NCBI RefSeq assembly: GCF_000003815.2
Contig: NC_049979.1
Coordinates: forward strand, 28,392,249 to 28,456,248
Source of the DNA: Branchiostoma floridae
Lineage: Eukaryota > Chordata > Leptocardii > Amphioxiformes > Branchiostomatidae
Direction of reading: 5' to 3'
DNA length: 64,000 bases
Notes under the pieces: model-generated
Told to the model about the DNA's origin: nothing
Seen by the model: the letters and a program-made list of their open reading frames with translations, nothing else
Databases searched by the model: none
Position numbers and translations under genes: made by a program
In this document: positions 53,801-59,229 of the stretch, piece after piece
Numbering within the stretch: position 1 is the stretch's first letter
Layout: every line of letters starts with the position of its first letter

Positions 53801-56284
53801 CTTTTTGTGTATATTGCTACCGATGCAATATCATTTGAAATGTGCAAAATATTGCTAGTTCTAGCTTTGTAATATTCCTTGGTAGATGTTAGGCCATGTT
53901 GATTTGATTATATGGTTGACATCCTCTGGAAACTTGCGAAACTGAATGTGAGCGTGCAAATAAAAAAGAAGTTTGGTAACAAGAGCTTCTGAAAAAAGCT
54001 AGTCTTTCGCTTACTTATATTGTGTAGGTAAAATTGTTTGGCATAGTTTGGTCAAGCGTGGGTGCCAAGTCTGCAACGTTGGCAGCTCTGGCACAGTTTG
54101 GTCAAGTGCTAGGTTATATAACTGTTTAGTAAGGTAGTGGTTCTCACAGAGTATATTTTACTGGAACTGTATAATAACACAACTGCATGAATGATGTTAA
54201 CTTTATTCGGATTGTTTCGCTGTTAAGAACGGCTCTGTTACAGTACAACAGGGTTTTATGAAAGTGCACTGTAGTAATCAAATTTATCAGTAGATGTGTC
54301 CTGAATTTCTGCAAGAACAAACAAAGTATTGTCACCATAAACAACATAAAATATCAACATGGCATATACAGTAATGGAAATATTTTTTTTAATGGCAAGA
54401 TCATGTGAAAGGTAGATATTTTAAACTAAAACAGGTCCGTGGTATGTTTAATGGAACGTTTCGTTTCTTTTAGTAACGCAATTATGCTTTTATTTGACGG
54501 AGTCGTGACGTCACGCGTCAGACTCACTCCGTCGAGCTCGGTCAGAATCTTCCCTTTCGAAATTATAAATTAAATGTGGGTAATTCTATTTTCAACGCAT
54601 CCGAGGGCTACTATTTTGCTGAAAGAAGTTTGTTACACGAAAATAGCCTGAAATTTCTTAGAGTAAGAAATTTCCGAATACGCCCCCCTCCCACACCATG
54701 TCAGATGCCACGCATGTTACACAATTCTAGATTTTGTAGCGGTGATTTTCCATAAAACAAAGTAAATGACATGTCAAACTGTTCTCTACAATGTCTGTTT
54801 TATTATAACCAAACAGCGAACATGTTAGTTTATAAATTGTATACAATCTTACGAAGAAATCCTCACCGTTCACATCCGTCTCTGCAAATTCCTGCTTATA
54901 AGCCATACAGAAACCAAGCAGCACATTCATGGTAGGCCGATACGTATGTCATAACGTTACATACCGTCGAATCTGCAGGGTAGAATATCTCGCTAGCACG
55001 ATATGGCATGGACCGCAAACCAAGCAGCACATTCATGGTAGGCCGATACGTATGTCATAACGTTACGTACCGTCGAATCTGCAGGGTAGAATATCTCGCT
55101 AGCACGGTATGGCATGGTCGACCCGGACGGACGGACGGACGGACAGACGGACAGAAATCTAATATCGGTCTGATTGCCTTTCGCCGCGGAAGCGCGGCGA
55201 AAGACAAAAAACATTCTTCATCTTTTTGTTCTTTTACATTTTCTTCTTTCACTTTAATGTGGATTTGACTTTGGTAATCAAAAAGCATCCCTTTTCCAAT
55301 ACTTTGTTTACAATTTACAGCATATACATGTAGTTGCTCGTTTTGCAGTAACTGTTGCTTTGTATGATTAACACACTGTATGGTCAAAAACTTCTTTGCA
55401 AATGGAAGAAAAGTAATGCGAGTGTAGATGTCATCTATACAATTGAATTAACATGGCCTAAGTGAAAGAAAATGCTTCATGAAGTACATTATCTACATGA
55501 CTGTGACATTTGGTACCACTTATTTAATAAGAAAGGGTGGGTGCGAGATGTCATTTTCAAATATAGCACCATGGAATGACATTAACTTGAACAGCATCCA
55601 AGACGTGATGATACCCTGGTGTTACATGTACTTTTGGTTATACATGTACATACAGGATGTACGATGTACGTGTACATGTACATAGCACGTGTACGTGTAC
55701 ATGTACATTGTATATTTTATGTATGCATGCTTACATGTACTATGATGCCTGAATCATTGCTGATAGCACTACTAGCTATAGAGTGCAATGCAGCTTCTCT
55801 TTGGCTCATGTTCTGCATTTTTATCAAGCTAAAACATGACTGCTTCTCATTGATTATGCAAATAAGGTCCTAATTTGCATATATAATATCATTTGATCAT
55901 TTCCTCCACCCAAATAACAGAAATTGTCCAAAGTATGACAGTCTTATCTTAACAAAGGCCATAATAGCCTGTCCTCCAATCAATTATGCTAATGAGGTCC
56001 TGATTTGCATGATCTCTAGTCAACAATAATCACATTAAAGTGACTTCCAAATGTCATTATGAATGTGAAATTCCTGTTATTTACCACACTGGAATTGCAG
56101 AATTTTCTCATTATTCTTGCAAATTAGGCCTTCATATCTATTTCGACAAATGTACTGTACATGAACAGTTCTAATATCTTTATATGTCTTTGACAAAGAC
56201 TGATAAATTTTACTAATTTAAAAATAATTGCAACTCACAGCTCCTGTCTCATCCTTGAGCGATGATATTCGGCCACTCAGCAAA
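21915..56284 (-). CDS. KCTD3: KCTD3/SHKBP1-family BTB and WD40 protein, 5' partial, 16 exons
   Basis: Spliced gene; the span is exons plus introns. The exons listed separately join with GT-AG introns and matching phases into 630 codons and a TAG stop. Residues 1-86 are the end of a BTB/T1 domain ([27 protein letters not shown]) and its extension; about 88-143 is a Ser/Pro/Ala-rich linker; about 144-545 is a WD40-type propeller with the family signatures [27 protein letters not shown] and [11 protein letters not shown]; the tail is acidic and Gly/Ala-rich. From family knowledge, vertebrate KCTD3 supports surface expression of the HCN3 channel and its paralogue SHKBP1 binds the endocytic adaptor SH3KBP1/CIN85; neither role is shown here. 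[16 protein letters not shown] and [13 protein letters not shown] resemble KCTD3 more than SHKBP1. The start codon and first BTB residues are missing, probably beyond 64,000. The tail is much shorter than in vertebrate KCTD3. Confidence 0.93.
22842..22896 (-). CDS. KCTD3: KCTD3 exon o (last WD motif)
   Basis: 55 bases encoding [18 protein letters not shown] plus one base. It carries the final WD dipeptide of the propeller (vertebrate: MWDLTTAM). The acceptor is TTGACAG and the donor ACAG then GTAAGC. It enters in phase 0 and leaves in phase 1. Confidence 0.95.
23541..24012. mobile_element. MITE with ATACAGTCAAACCTGCCC ends
   Basis: The left end ATACAGTCAAACCTGCCC is mirrored at 24,012 by GGGCAGGTTTGACTGTAT. 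Inside, GAAAAAGCGGTCGA with ACAGGTGG/CCAGGTGG and CGCTGAGAA or TTGCTGAGAA occurs near each end as a direct repeat. The 76-codon ORF inside is not recognised. Located in the intron between exons n and o. Confidence 0.88.
24049..24181 (-). CDS. KCTD3: KCTD3 exon n (WD40 propeller)
   Basis: 133 bases. One base completes Arg, then 44 residues including [20 protein letters not shown] and HANGSIQ. The acceptor is TCTGACAG and the donor ATTCAG then GTAACG. It enters in phase 2 and leaves in phase 0. Its first about 61 bases and its acceptor are duplicated just upstream at 24,201-24,282 (separate entry). Confidence 0.96.
24201..24282 (-). repeat. tandem duplication of the exon n start with its splice acceptor
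   Basis: An 82-base unit copied from 24,119-24,200. It repeats the acceptor (here a T-rich TTTTACAG) and the first about 20 codons of exon n. The two coding copies differ at three bases (GTC/GTA, TCA/TCT, GAC/GAT), all synonymous. If the upstream acceptor at 24,263 is used and transcription reads on, the frame runs through HECEHVCF to a TGA. A third, decayed copy covers about 24,285-24,333. Confidence 0.85.
24628..24724 (-). CDS. KCTD3: KCTD3 exon m (WD40 propeller)
   Basis: 97 bases. Two bases complete Gly, then [20 protein letters not shown] and [11 protein letters not shown] plus two bases of Arg. The acceptor is CTGCAG and the donor AAAAG then GTACAG. It enters in phase 1 and leaves in phase 2. 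It matches the vertebrate QVFIQKVVP and KLFVRLSSTGKR region. Confidence 0.96.
25013..25136. repeat. (CACT)n microsatellite
   Basis: About 30 tandem copies of CACT/ACTC, interrupted once by CATATT. Located in the intron between exons l and m. Confidence 0.98.
25337..25492 (-). CDS. KCTD3: KCTD3 exon l (WD40 propeller)
   Basis: 156 bases. Two bases complete Val, then [20 protein letters not shown] and [20 protein letters not shown], ending [10 protein letters not shown] plus one base. The acceptor is TTTCACAG and the donor ATAG then GTGGGT. This donor was chosen because it joins exon m as [11 protein letters not shown], equivalent to vertebrate NDIGPFGERDD. Both ends are phase 1. Confidence 0.95.
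25920..26005 (-). pseudogene. LINE reverse-transcriptase fragment
   Basis: The minus strand encodes [13 protein letters not shown], the conserved (V/I)PQG...LGP block of non-LTR reverse transcriptases, then a stop. Only this short piece remains. A second copy lies at 26,420-26,490. Confidence 0.7.
26165..26335 (-). CDS. KCTD3: KCTD3 exon k (WD40 propeller)
   Basis: 171 bases. Two bases complete Ser, then 56 residues starting [20 protein letters not shown] and including [20 protein letters not shown] and SEKYLVS. The acceptor is TCCCAG and the donor CTCAG then GTGAAG. Both ends are phase 1. Very close to vertebrate KCTD3. Confidence 0.97.
26420..26490 (-). pseudogene. LINE reverse-transcriptase fragment, second copy
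   Basis: The minus strand encodes [13 protein letters not shown], the same block as at 25.95 kb with Gly changed to Ala and again a stop after it. GAACTGCACATGC and GCATGTGCAGTTC flank it on the two sides as an inverted pair. Confidence 0.65.
27077..27193 (-). CDS. KCTD3: KCTD3 exon j (WD40 propeller)
   Basis: 117 bases. Two bases complete Asp, then [20 protein letters not shown] and [18 protein letters not shown] plus one base. It is almost identical to vertebrate KCTD3. The acceptor is TATGTAG and the donor ATCA then GTAAGT. Both ends are phase 1. Confidence 0.97.
27794..27881 (-). CDS. KCTD3: KCTD3 exon i (WD40 blade)
   Basis: 88 bases encoding [20 protein letters not shown] and CNNGSIYYI plus one base. 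This is one of the most conserved parts of the family (vertebrate: [21 protein letters not shown]). The acceptor is TTTCCAG and the donor CATAG then GTGTGT. It enters in phase 0 and leaves in phase 1. Confidence 0.97.
28305..28445. mobile_element. shorter copy of the SINE-like repeat
   Basis: TTGGGGAGGTAAAAGGCAGT, TCCACCTTCCAATACCGTGC and CCTGAAAAAGGCCATGGGAC line up with the 58.4-kb copy without its internal insert. Confidence 0.5.
28657..28772 (-). CDS. KCTD3: KCTD3 exon h (WD40 blade)
   Basis: 116 bases. Two bases complete Gly, then 38 residues including [19 protein letters not shown] and [12 protein letters not shown], a clear WD-type blade ending. The acceptor is CCCCAG and the donor CTGGCAG then GTAATA. 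It enters in phase 1 and leaves in phase 0. Confidence 0.96.
28858..29090. repeat. direct repeat of about 70 bases in the exon g-h intron
   Basis: TCTAGAGCTCTCTGAATTTC... at 28,859 and TCTAGAGTTCTCTGAATTTT... at 29,021 each continue with TTATTTCAT, ATTGTGAATTTCTC and ATTATGTCTA/ATATATGTCTA. A moderately decayed duplication. Confidence 0.75.
29341..29531 (-). CDS. KCTD3: KCTD3 exon g (WD40 blade)
   Basis: 191 bases encoding 63 full codons, including [28 protein letters not shown] and [14 protein letters not shown]. This matches the family's ESSGWQQVF and ERVALN region. The acceptor is TGTGTAG and the donor GAGAG then GTGTGA. This donor was chosen because it joins exon h as ERGVFNLS, equivalent to the vertebrate E-GVFSLG; reading past it gives about ten unrelated residues and a stop. 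Confidence 0.95.
29690..29945. repeat. (CA)n tract
   Basis: CA-rich sequence with a pure run near 29,820-29,852 and AATACACA-type interruptions, in the intron upstream of exon g. Confidence 0.95.
30890..30955. repeat. dispersed repeat (CTCAGGGCAATNCTGACTGG)
   Basis: CTCAGGGCAATACTGACTGG then TTCTACTGCACACTGCAGCT is shared with 34,318-34,360. Confidence 0.7.
31010..31100 (-). CDS. KCTD3: KCTD3 exon f (start of WD40 propeller)
   Basis: 91 bases. Two bases complete Glu, then [20 protein letters not shown] and AYAHFVCCY, ending with two bases of Arg. The motif GHHxWI.xAYAHF is a strong signature of KCTD3/SHKBP1. The acceptor is TTTTCAG and the donor GTGAGT. It enters in phase 1 and leaves in phase 2. 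Confidence 0.96.
31190..31330. mobile_element. fragment of the TTGATTTGATT...GGATGACATC family
   Basis: Only one end is visible (TTGATTTGATTATATGGATG then ACATCTGCGAGCGCATCAA), followed by ATCGTACAAAGCAGCTTCAG, a reversed form of the family's interior. Confidence 0.55.
31405..31555. mobile_element. repeat, TTCGCGGT/ACCACCGCGAA palindromic family
   Basis: ACATTTAAGTTCGCGGGGAT at the left and CACGAACATTTCTGCATTTA at the right form mirrored ends. Related copies lie at 33.35, 38.13 and 62.76 kb and at the very end of the window. Confidence 0.75.
31619..31786 (-). CDS. KCTD3: KCTD3 exon e (linker)
   Basis: 168 bases. Two bases complete Gly, then 55 residues starting [19 protein letters not shown] and ending GGETAMF. 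The composition is Ser, Ala, Pro and Gly, low complexity and GC-rich, so probably disordered. It corresponds to the poorly conserved linker before the propeller; the opening GIPPRP matches GIPSRK in vertebrates. The acceptor is CTCTCAG and the donor GTACGA. Both ends are phase 1. Confidence 0.88.
32484..32594 (-). CDS. possible cassette exon in KCTD3, 37 codons
   Basis: This 111-base open stretch lies in the intron between exons d and e. It has a pyrimidine-rich acceptor (a CTAAC branch-like motif, then CCCAACCAAG) and a good donor (CATCAG then GTAGAG). Both ends are phase 1, so including or skipping it keeps the frame, and length and codons agree exactly. It encodes a Pro- and acidic-rich peptide with [18 protein letters not shown], which would lie in the linker between the BTB region and the propeller. 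I recall no counterpart in vertebrate KCTD3. The DPF triplet resembles AP-2 appendage ligands, but such a short match can be chance. It could be constitutive, alternative or fortuitous. Confidence 0.45.
32686..32894. mobile_element. MITE, TAGTTCACCTTTATC family, full copy
   Basis: Inverted ends TAGTTCACCTTTATCTGCGG at the left and, reversed, TAGTTCGTCTTTATCCGTGG at the right, then GGTAACCT-type words. Terminal TA on both sides would fit a TA target duplication. Confidence 0.88.
32975..33060. mobile_element. fragment of the AGGCCATGTTGATT family
   Basis: AAGGCCATGTTGATTCAATT followed by ATAGATGACATCC; no matching opposite end found nearby. Confidence 0.55.
33194..33274 (-). CDS. KCTD3: KCTD3 exon d (post-BTB segment)
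   Basis: 81 bases. Two bases complete a Val codon, followed by 26 residues including [15 protein letters not shown] and [10 protein letters not shown]. Vertebrate KCTD3 has the very similar CEELERSSCG and [10 protein letters not shown]. The acceptor is TTCCAG and the donor GTGAGT. Both ends are phase 1. Confidence 0.95.
33345..33485. mobile_element. repeat, TTCGCGGT palindromic family, copy 2
   Basis: ATAAGTTCGCCGGGATTTAA with GCGGGAAAAA at the left, and AACATTAAACCACCGTGAAA then GTTTCTGCATTACAGTA at the right. Confidence 0.78.
33685..33905. repeat. degenerate TG-rich tract
   Basis: Imperfect TGTGTG-rich sequence with TGTATGTG and TGCATG words in the intron upstream of exon d. Confidence 0.85.
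34318..34362. repeat. dispersed repeat (CTCAGGGCAATNCTGACTGG), second copy
   Basis: CTCAGGGCAATTCTGACTGG then TACTATTCTACACTGCAGCT; same family as at 30.9 kb. Confidence 0.7.
34690..34987. mobile_element. MITE, GGGCTCGAAATA ends, interior of TGCAGGTAA words
   Basis: The left end CCGGGCTTGAAATACC is mirrored by GTATTTCGAGCCCTG. The interior next to both ends repeats CAGGTA/TGCAGGTAA and mirrored TACCTGCA words. Located in the intron between exons c and d. Confidence 0.8.
35150..35720. promoter_or_regulatory. candidate cis-regulatory island in the exon c-d intron
   Basis: Non-repetitive, GC-richer stretch within AT-rich intron. It contains GGCGGCTAATGCTTCAGCC, GATGGCCTTGAATATTAATT and ATCATAAGGCATTTGAATTC. 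No coding signature in a consistent frame. The regulatory role is inferred from base composition and lack of repeats only. Confidence 0.35.
35765..36240. repeat. 158-bp tandem triplication
   Basis: Three copies starting at about 35,768, 35,926 and 36,084, each opening with AATGGCCATGTGT and ending with TCCTTCCAATACTTTTAAG or a close match. Copies 2 and 3 are nearly identical; copy 1 is more diverged. It lies in the intron between exons c and d. Confidence 0.95.
37366..37424 (-). CDS. KCTD3: KCTD3 exon c (BTB domain end)
   Basis: 59 bases. The first base completes Arg, then [19 protein letters not shown] follows, the last helices of the BTB domain. The acceptor is TTTGCAG and the donor GTGAGTA. 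It enters in phase 2 and leaves in phase 1. It sits isolated between introns of 13.4 and 4.1 kb. Confidence 0.96.
38128..38340. mobile_element. repeat, TTCGCGGT palindromic family, copy 3
   Basis: GTAAAATGCATTTAAGTTCA with GTAGCGGGAAAATGG at the left, and GCGAACATTAAACCACTGCG then AACATTTCTGCATTTACAGT at the right. An internal direct repeat of GGTTTTAAGTTCGCGGT/GGTTTTGAGTTCGTGGT makes it longer. Confidence 0.8.
38585..38900. promoter_or_regulatory. candidate cis-regulatory island in the 13.4-kb intron
   Basis: GC-rich unique sequence with TTTTCATTAATTTTTC, GATTGCAATTAATGG and CCCACGTGACCC (a CACGTG E-box). No reading frame of interest. Confidence 0.35.
40540..41160. promoter_or_regulatory. 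candidate cis-regulatory island in the 13.4-kb intron
   Basis: Unique sequence with GAACACCTGGCCCGTC, GTTTGATTAATTAATAAAT and GGTCGGGCAATTGAGGAAG. Homeodomain-type TAATTA sites and CACCTG are visible. Function inferred only. Confidence 0.35.
41540..42830. repeat. degenerate interspersed tandem array (AATCCATAATACTTTCCACA)
   Basis: A core of about 20 bases, AATCCATAATACTTTCCACA, recurs many times, alternating with a second block containing AGTCTAG, AGCAATGC and GCCACCTCTTTGACCTATA. It has the look of a higher-order satellite that has decayed. No coding sense. Located in the 13.4-kb intron. Confidence 0.88.
42880..43280. promoter_or_regulatory. candidate cis-regulatory island in the 13.4-kb intron
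   Basis: Begins where the AATCCATAATAC array ends. GC-rich and unique, with GGTGGCACCGCCGCGGAGC, CGCCGCCGATAACGCGAGG and GGTGTCGGTGTCGGGGCGAT. The short ORFs on both strands are not conserved-looking. Confidence 0.3.
44390..44600. promoter_or_regulatory. candidate cis-regulatory island in the 13.4-kb intron
   Basis: CpG-rich unique block with CTTGATTCGCCGCGGACAC, GGTTACCGCGGGTTGATGGG and GCGCGATCAATCTCCCGCGG just left of the hAT-like element. Confidence 0.3.
44936..45823. mobile_element. 888-bp non-autonomous hAT-like element
   Basis: Ends CAGGGTTGTAGCCAGC and, reversed, CAGGGTTGTAGCCAGCC. Flanked by identical 8-bp duplications CCTGAATG (44,928-44,935 and 45,824-45,831). CAGGG termini with an 8-bp duplication are typical of hAT transposons (family knowledge). 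GGACGGAAAA recurs near both ends. An 81-codon ORF inside is not a recognised transposase. Located in the 13.4-kb intron. Confidence 0.92.
46270..47580. repeat. tandem array of about 197-bp units, seven copies
   Basis: The shared string TGTCAATAAAAGG, in a wider conserved block, recurs at about 46,350, 46,547, 46,745, 46,941, 47,148, 47,371 and 47,537. Spacing is 196-223 bases except the last (166). Each unit also has a GTTCTGTTCAGGGACAAG block and most a GAGCCATGTTTTAG block. The apparent ORFs in it are not periodic in frame and look incidental. On the minus strand several units show CTCTGTAAGTC, a strong donor-like sequence. Confidence 0.93.
48028..48482. mobile_element. MITE, AGGCCTAGGGAAAAAAATG family
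   Basis: Ends of about 35 bases: AGGCCTAGGGAAAAAAATGT then TGTGTTTCCTGTTTC, mirrored at the right by GAAACAGGAAACACAACATT then the T-run and CCCAGGCCT. A related single end occurs near 40,530. Confidence 0.87.
49510..50400. repeat. 26-bp minisatellite array (GGTACTGGTACAGAGGTTTA type)
   Basis: Dozens of degenerate copies of a 26-base unit made of AGGTTTAGGTACAGG then TACTGGTACAG, with many insertions and deletions of the GGTACT/GGTACA sub-unit. It lies in the 13.4-kb intron about 440 bases downstream of exon b (gene on minus strand). Confidence 0.95.
50841..50914 (-). CDS. KCTD3: KCTD3 exon b (BTB domain)
   Basis: 74 bases encoding [20 protein letters not shown] then ELDL plus two bases of an Arg codon. 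This is the conserved central BTB/T1 segment, nearly identical to vertebrate KCTD3. The acceptor is CCGCAG and the donor GTGAGG. It enters in phase 0 and leaves in phase 2. It is followed by a 13.4-kb intron, the longest in the window. Confidence 0.96.
51245..51814. mobile_element. MITE, GGCATRTTGATTTGATT family, full copy
   Basis: The left end GGCATATTGATTTGATT with ATGGATGGCATCCTC is mirrored at the right by GATGTCATTCATAATCAAAT then CGACATAC. The interior holds TTTGTTCTTTCACATCTTCT and CAGCTGCTTTGTACGATTTA, both shared with the 53.9-55.5 kb element. Confidence 0.83.
52030..52400. promoter_or_regulatory. candidate cis-regulatory island in the exon a-b intron
   Basis: GC-richer unique stretch with CTATTTATCGGCATTACCGC, CTTTTAATTCGTGCGACAGC and CGGTGACAAAAGACCGAAGA. 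The 107-codon ORF over it has no recognisable family. Confidence 0.3.
52598..53320. mobile_element. host element of AGGCCTAGGAAAAA family, split by a nested MITE
   Basis: The left end AAGGCCTTTAGGAAAAATAT then CGTGTTTTC is mirrored by GGAAACACAACATGTTTTTG then CTAGGCC at 53,289-53,318. The CAGGGCTCGAAAT MITE sits inside. Confidence 0.65.
52815..53187. mobile_element. MITE, CAGGGCTCGAAAT ends, interior of GGGTGCACC words
   Basis: The left end CAGGGCTCGAAATTCATTTT is mirrored by AATATTTCGAGCCCTG. TTGGGTGCACC and its palindromic core GGTGCACC recur about eight times near the two ends. Flanking GTACC on both sides may be the remnant of a target duplication. It is nested in another element (52.60-53.32 kb). 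Confidence 0.85.
54911..55122. repeat. 106-bp tandem duplication followed by a CGGA tract
   Basis: Two copies starting AAACCAAGCAGCACATTCAT at 54,911 and 55,017 with very few differences. The second copy runs into CGGA/CAGA tetranucleotide repeats and then a short GC-rich hairpin. Confidence 0.95.
55178..55203. repeat. perfect GC-rich hairpin, 11-bp stem
   Basis: The left arm CTTTCGCCGCG pairs perfectly with the right arm CGCGGCGAAAG around a GAAG loop (55,189-55,192). It follows a CGGA tract and a 106-bp duplication inside a larger element bounded by AGGCCATGTT ends. Confidence 0.9.
56239..56284 (-). CDS. KCTD3: KCTD3 exon a (BTB domain)
   Basis: 46 bases encoding [15 protein letters not shown], the BTB segment that follows the 'DSFFSS' region in vertebrate KCTD3. 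The acceptor is CATGCAG and the donor GTGAGT. The first base completes a codon from the missing upstream exon (phase 2 intron), and the exon ends in phase 0. A 37-bp minisatellite array starts only about 60 bases upstream of the acceptor. This is the most 5' exon I could identify. Confidence 0.92.
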
Positions 56285-56339
56285 CTGCATGACAGAAGAC
56301 AGAATGGTTTAGAACAAGATCAGAAAACAATAATAATTT

Positions 56340-57616
56340 TTTGTTATCTTTGGAGACAGATATTCTTGGTGCTGAACACCATTCACACTGAGACAACTGT
56401 CCCTGGTGCTGAACACCGTTCACACTGAGACAACTGTCCCTGGTGCTGAACACCATTCACACTGAGACAACTGTCCCTGGTGCTGAACACCGTTCACACT
56501 GAGACAACTGTCCCTGGTGCTGAACACCGTTCACACTGAGACAACTGTCCCTGGTGCTGAACACCGTTCACACTGAGACAACTGTCCCTGGTGCTGAACA
56601 CCGTTCACACTGAGACAACTGTCCCTGGTGCTGAACACCATTCACACCGAGACAGCTGTCCCTGGTGCTGAACACCATTCACACCGAGACAGCTGTCCCT
56701 GGTGCTGAACACCATTCACACCGAGACAGCTGTCCCTGGTGCTGAACACCATTCACACTGAGACAGCTGTCCTTGGTGATGAACACCAGTCACACTGAGA
56801 CAGCTGTCCTTGGTGCTGAACACTATTCACACTGAGACAGCTGTCCCTCACCATTCACACTGAGACAACTATCCCTGGTGCTGAACACCAGTCACACTGA
56901 GACAGCTGTTCTTGTTGCTGAACACTATTCACACTGAGACAGCTGTCCTTGGTGCTGAACACCATTCACACTGAGACAACTGTCCCTGGTGCTGAACACC
57001 ATTCACACTGAGACAGCTGTCCCTGATACTGAACACCATTCACACTGAGACAGCTGTCCCTGGTGATGAACACCATTCACACTGAGACAGCTGTCCCTGG
57101 TGCTGAACACCATTCACACTGAGACAGCTGTCCCTGGTGATGAACACCATTCACACTGAGACAGCTGTCCCTGGTGCTGAACACCATTCACACTGAGACA
57201 ACTGTCCCTGGTGCTTAACACCAGTCACACTGAGACAGCTGTCCCTGATACTGAACACCATTCACACTGAGACAGCTGCCCTTGGTGCTGGACACCATTC
57301 ACACGGAGACAGCTGTCCCTGGTGCTGAACACCATTCACACTAAGAGAACTGTCCCTGGTGCTGAACACCATTCACACTGAGACAGCTGTCCCTGGTACT
57401 GAACACCATTCACACTGAGACAGCTGTCCCTGGTGCTGAACACCATTCACACTGAGACAGCTTTCCCTGGTGCTGAACACCATTCACACTGAGACAGCTG
57501 TCCCTGGTACTGAACACCATTTACACTGAGACAGCTGTCCCTGGTACTGAACACCATTTACACTGAGACAGCTGTCCCTGGTACTGAATACCATTCACAC
57601 TGAGACAGCTGCCTTT
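56340..57616. repeat. 37-bp minisatellite array, about 34 units
   Basis: The unit is 37 bases, made of CACACTGAGACAGCTGTCCC and TGGTGCTGAACACCATT. Units differ at a few positions: CAACTG or CAGCTG, ACCGTT or ACCATT. Similar variants are grouped, as expected from local homogenisation. Most units contain a CAGCTG or CAACTG E-box-type hexamer. The array ends about 60 bases from the acceptor of exon a. Confidence 0.97.
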
Positions 57617-58414
57617 AGTGCTGTACATGTAAAAAGTATATAAAAGAAAGAAAATATAAAAACATAAAGATTGTACAAAAACAAACATATTTGCCACTCT
57701 CATTGGTTCAACTGCTCATTGACACTCTCTTATTGGTTGAACTCCTAATTGATGCTCTCTGATTGGTTGAAGTGCTAATTGACACTCACTCATTGGCTGA
57801 ATTGCTAATTATGATGCACAGTCAGGATCTGCCTATTCCTGTCTTCCTGTACACCCAAACTACACTTCTAGTCCTACTCTCAGGAAATTCATCTGGATGT
57901 GATGGCCATACGGTCCATCCGTCTTACTGAACATCACCTGGAATTGCACATTCATCATTCTCATCTCCCTGAGGGCTTCCTGTCTGAATCTGTAGCTTCC
58001 AATCAGAGGCTACATGCGTGTAAAGGAGCGGAAAATTCCATGATTGGAATCTTGACACACTTTAATGCCTGATGTGGGATTAGGTTAAGACTATTGATAG
58101 GAGAGAACAATACAGTTGGGATTGAAGGCATACATTTGCTCATTTCTGTCATTTGCGGAATGATGGATCTACTGTATTTGTGACCAGGATGTTATGTCAT
58201 CAGTGAACGTGCACATTTCATTCGCGACTTGAGTAATTGCCTATTATGCATTCATCCGCAGAAACTTAGTGTTTGACAAGAAAACTTTTCCATGATTCTT
58301 ATCGGCTACCAACCAATTTTTGCCTTTATTACTCTTTTCAGTTATGGATTCCGATGACAACACATTATGGAAGTAATTATAAAGAGTTACCACATGCTGT
58401 GGTGTATCGTGGTG

Positions 58415-58850
58415 CTTATTAAAGCTCTTGCGCCCTTGGGAAAGGCACTTAACACGACTTTCCTCACTCCATCTAGCTGTAAAATGGGTAGCTGACTTTC
58501 TTGGGGAGGTACAATGTACATGTACAAGGTGGTGGAAGGAGAGGGATGGGCTCTGCCTCCCAATACTGTACCCTAGACACAGTAGATAAATGGACTTACT
58601 CAGGTAGGACTGAAGATGGACTTACTGCCTAAATTGGTGTAAAGGGCTTACTCTGGATAATAGTCAACGAAAACCAACACCAACAATTTTCAAACATGGC
58701 AAAATGGGGTGGACTTACTCCGGGAGTAACTCCCCCTCTGACACAAGTAAGTCCACCTTCACTCTACATTCCTCTTTTAGGTCTAAGCTAAGGTTTACTG
58801 CCCCTACGGCCTGAAAAAAGGCGATGGGACTACAAGTTATCTTAAACTTT
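58415..58850. mobile_element. SINE-like dispersed repeat with a nested palindromic insert
   Basis: TTGGGAAAGGCACTTAACAC, GGGGAGGTACAATG, CTGCCTCCCAATACTGTACC and GGCCTGAAAAAAGGCGATGG, in order, match words near 28,310-28,440 (TTGGGGAGGTAAAAGGCAGT; CCTGAAAAAGGCCATGGGAC). A stretch at about 58,585-58,765 with mirrored GGACTTACTC/GAGTAAGTCC words interrupts it. The class is inferred only from length and layout. Confidence 0.55.
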
Positions 58851-59229
58851 CATAGTTCACCTTACACATATAATATCTTTGACTTTACTCAATAGATAAA
58901 AGAATGGAAGACTCAAGCTTCAATTTCATTGTGACAGTCCAGTCCCAAGTACAATTTCACAACTTTACCACCACACGAGTGAAGCAATTCTCGTCCAAAA
59001 TCGGAATAAAATTTTAAACACCCAACTGACGTAACTAGAGACACGCGTACCTTTTTTTGTACATCCATGACGACAATCTGACATGTACGCTAGACTTGCC
59101 CCTACTTACATTTGTATTATCAGTCCCCTAACCTGTGATCACCTAGTAATCATTTGTAGTCACACGTACACCTGCCCTATGACAGGAGATCTGCTTGTGA
59201 GTCCAGGCCTCAAGTTTGCCTTATCCATT

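Larger units (their letters stand above)
53890..55460. mobile_element. longer element with TAGGCCATGTTGATTTGATT ends
   Basis: The left end (53,890) TAGGCCATGTTGATTTGATT with GTTGACATCCTC is mirrored at 55,410-55,460 by GATGTCATCTATACAATTGA then ACATGGCCTA. At about 1.57 kb it is longer than related copies because of internal sequence that includes the 106-bp duplication and GC hairpin. No transposase recognised. Confidence 0.65.
50915..56238 (-). other. KCTD3: 5.3-kb KCTD3 intron
   Basis: Between exons a and b. It holds a MITE (51.2-51.8), a GC-rich island (52.0), nested elements (52.6-53.3), a 1.57-kb element (53.9-55.5) and a cluster of GTACATGTAC-type palindromes (55.62-55.74). TTTGCAT-containing AT-rich DNA fills the remainder. 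Confidence 0.85.

Noticed and set aside
56340-57616. Regular 37-bp repeats resembling a CRISPR array
   Set aside because: The units are head-to-tail with no spacers, and the context is a eukaryotic intron. It is a minisatellite.
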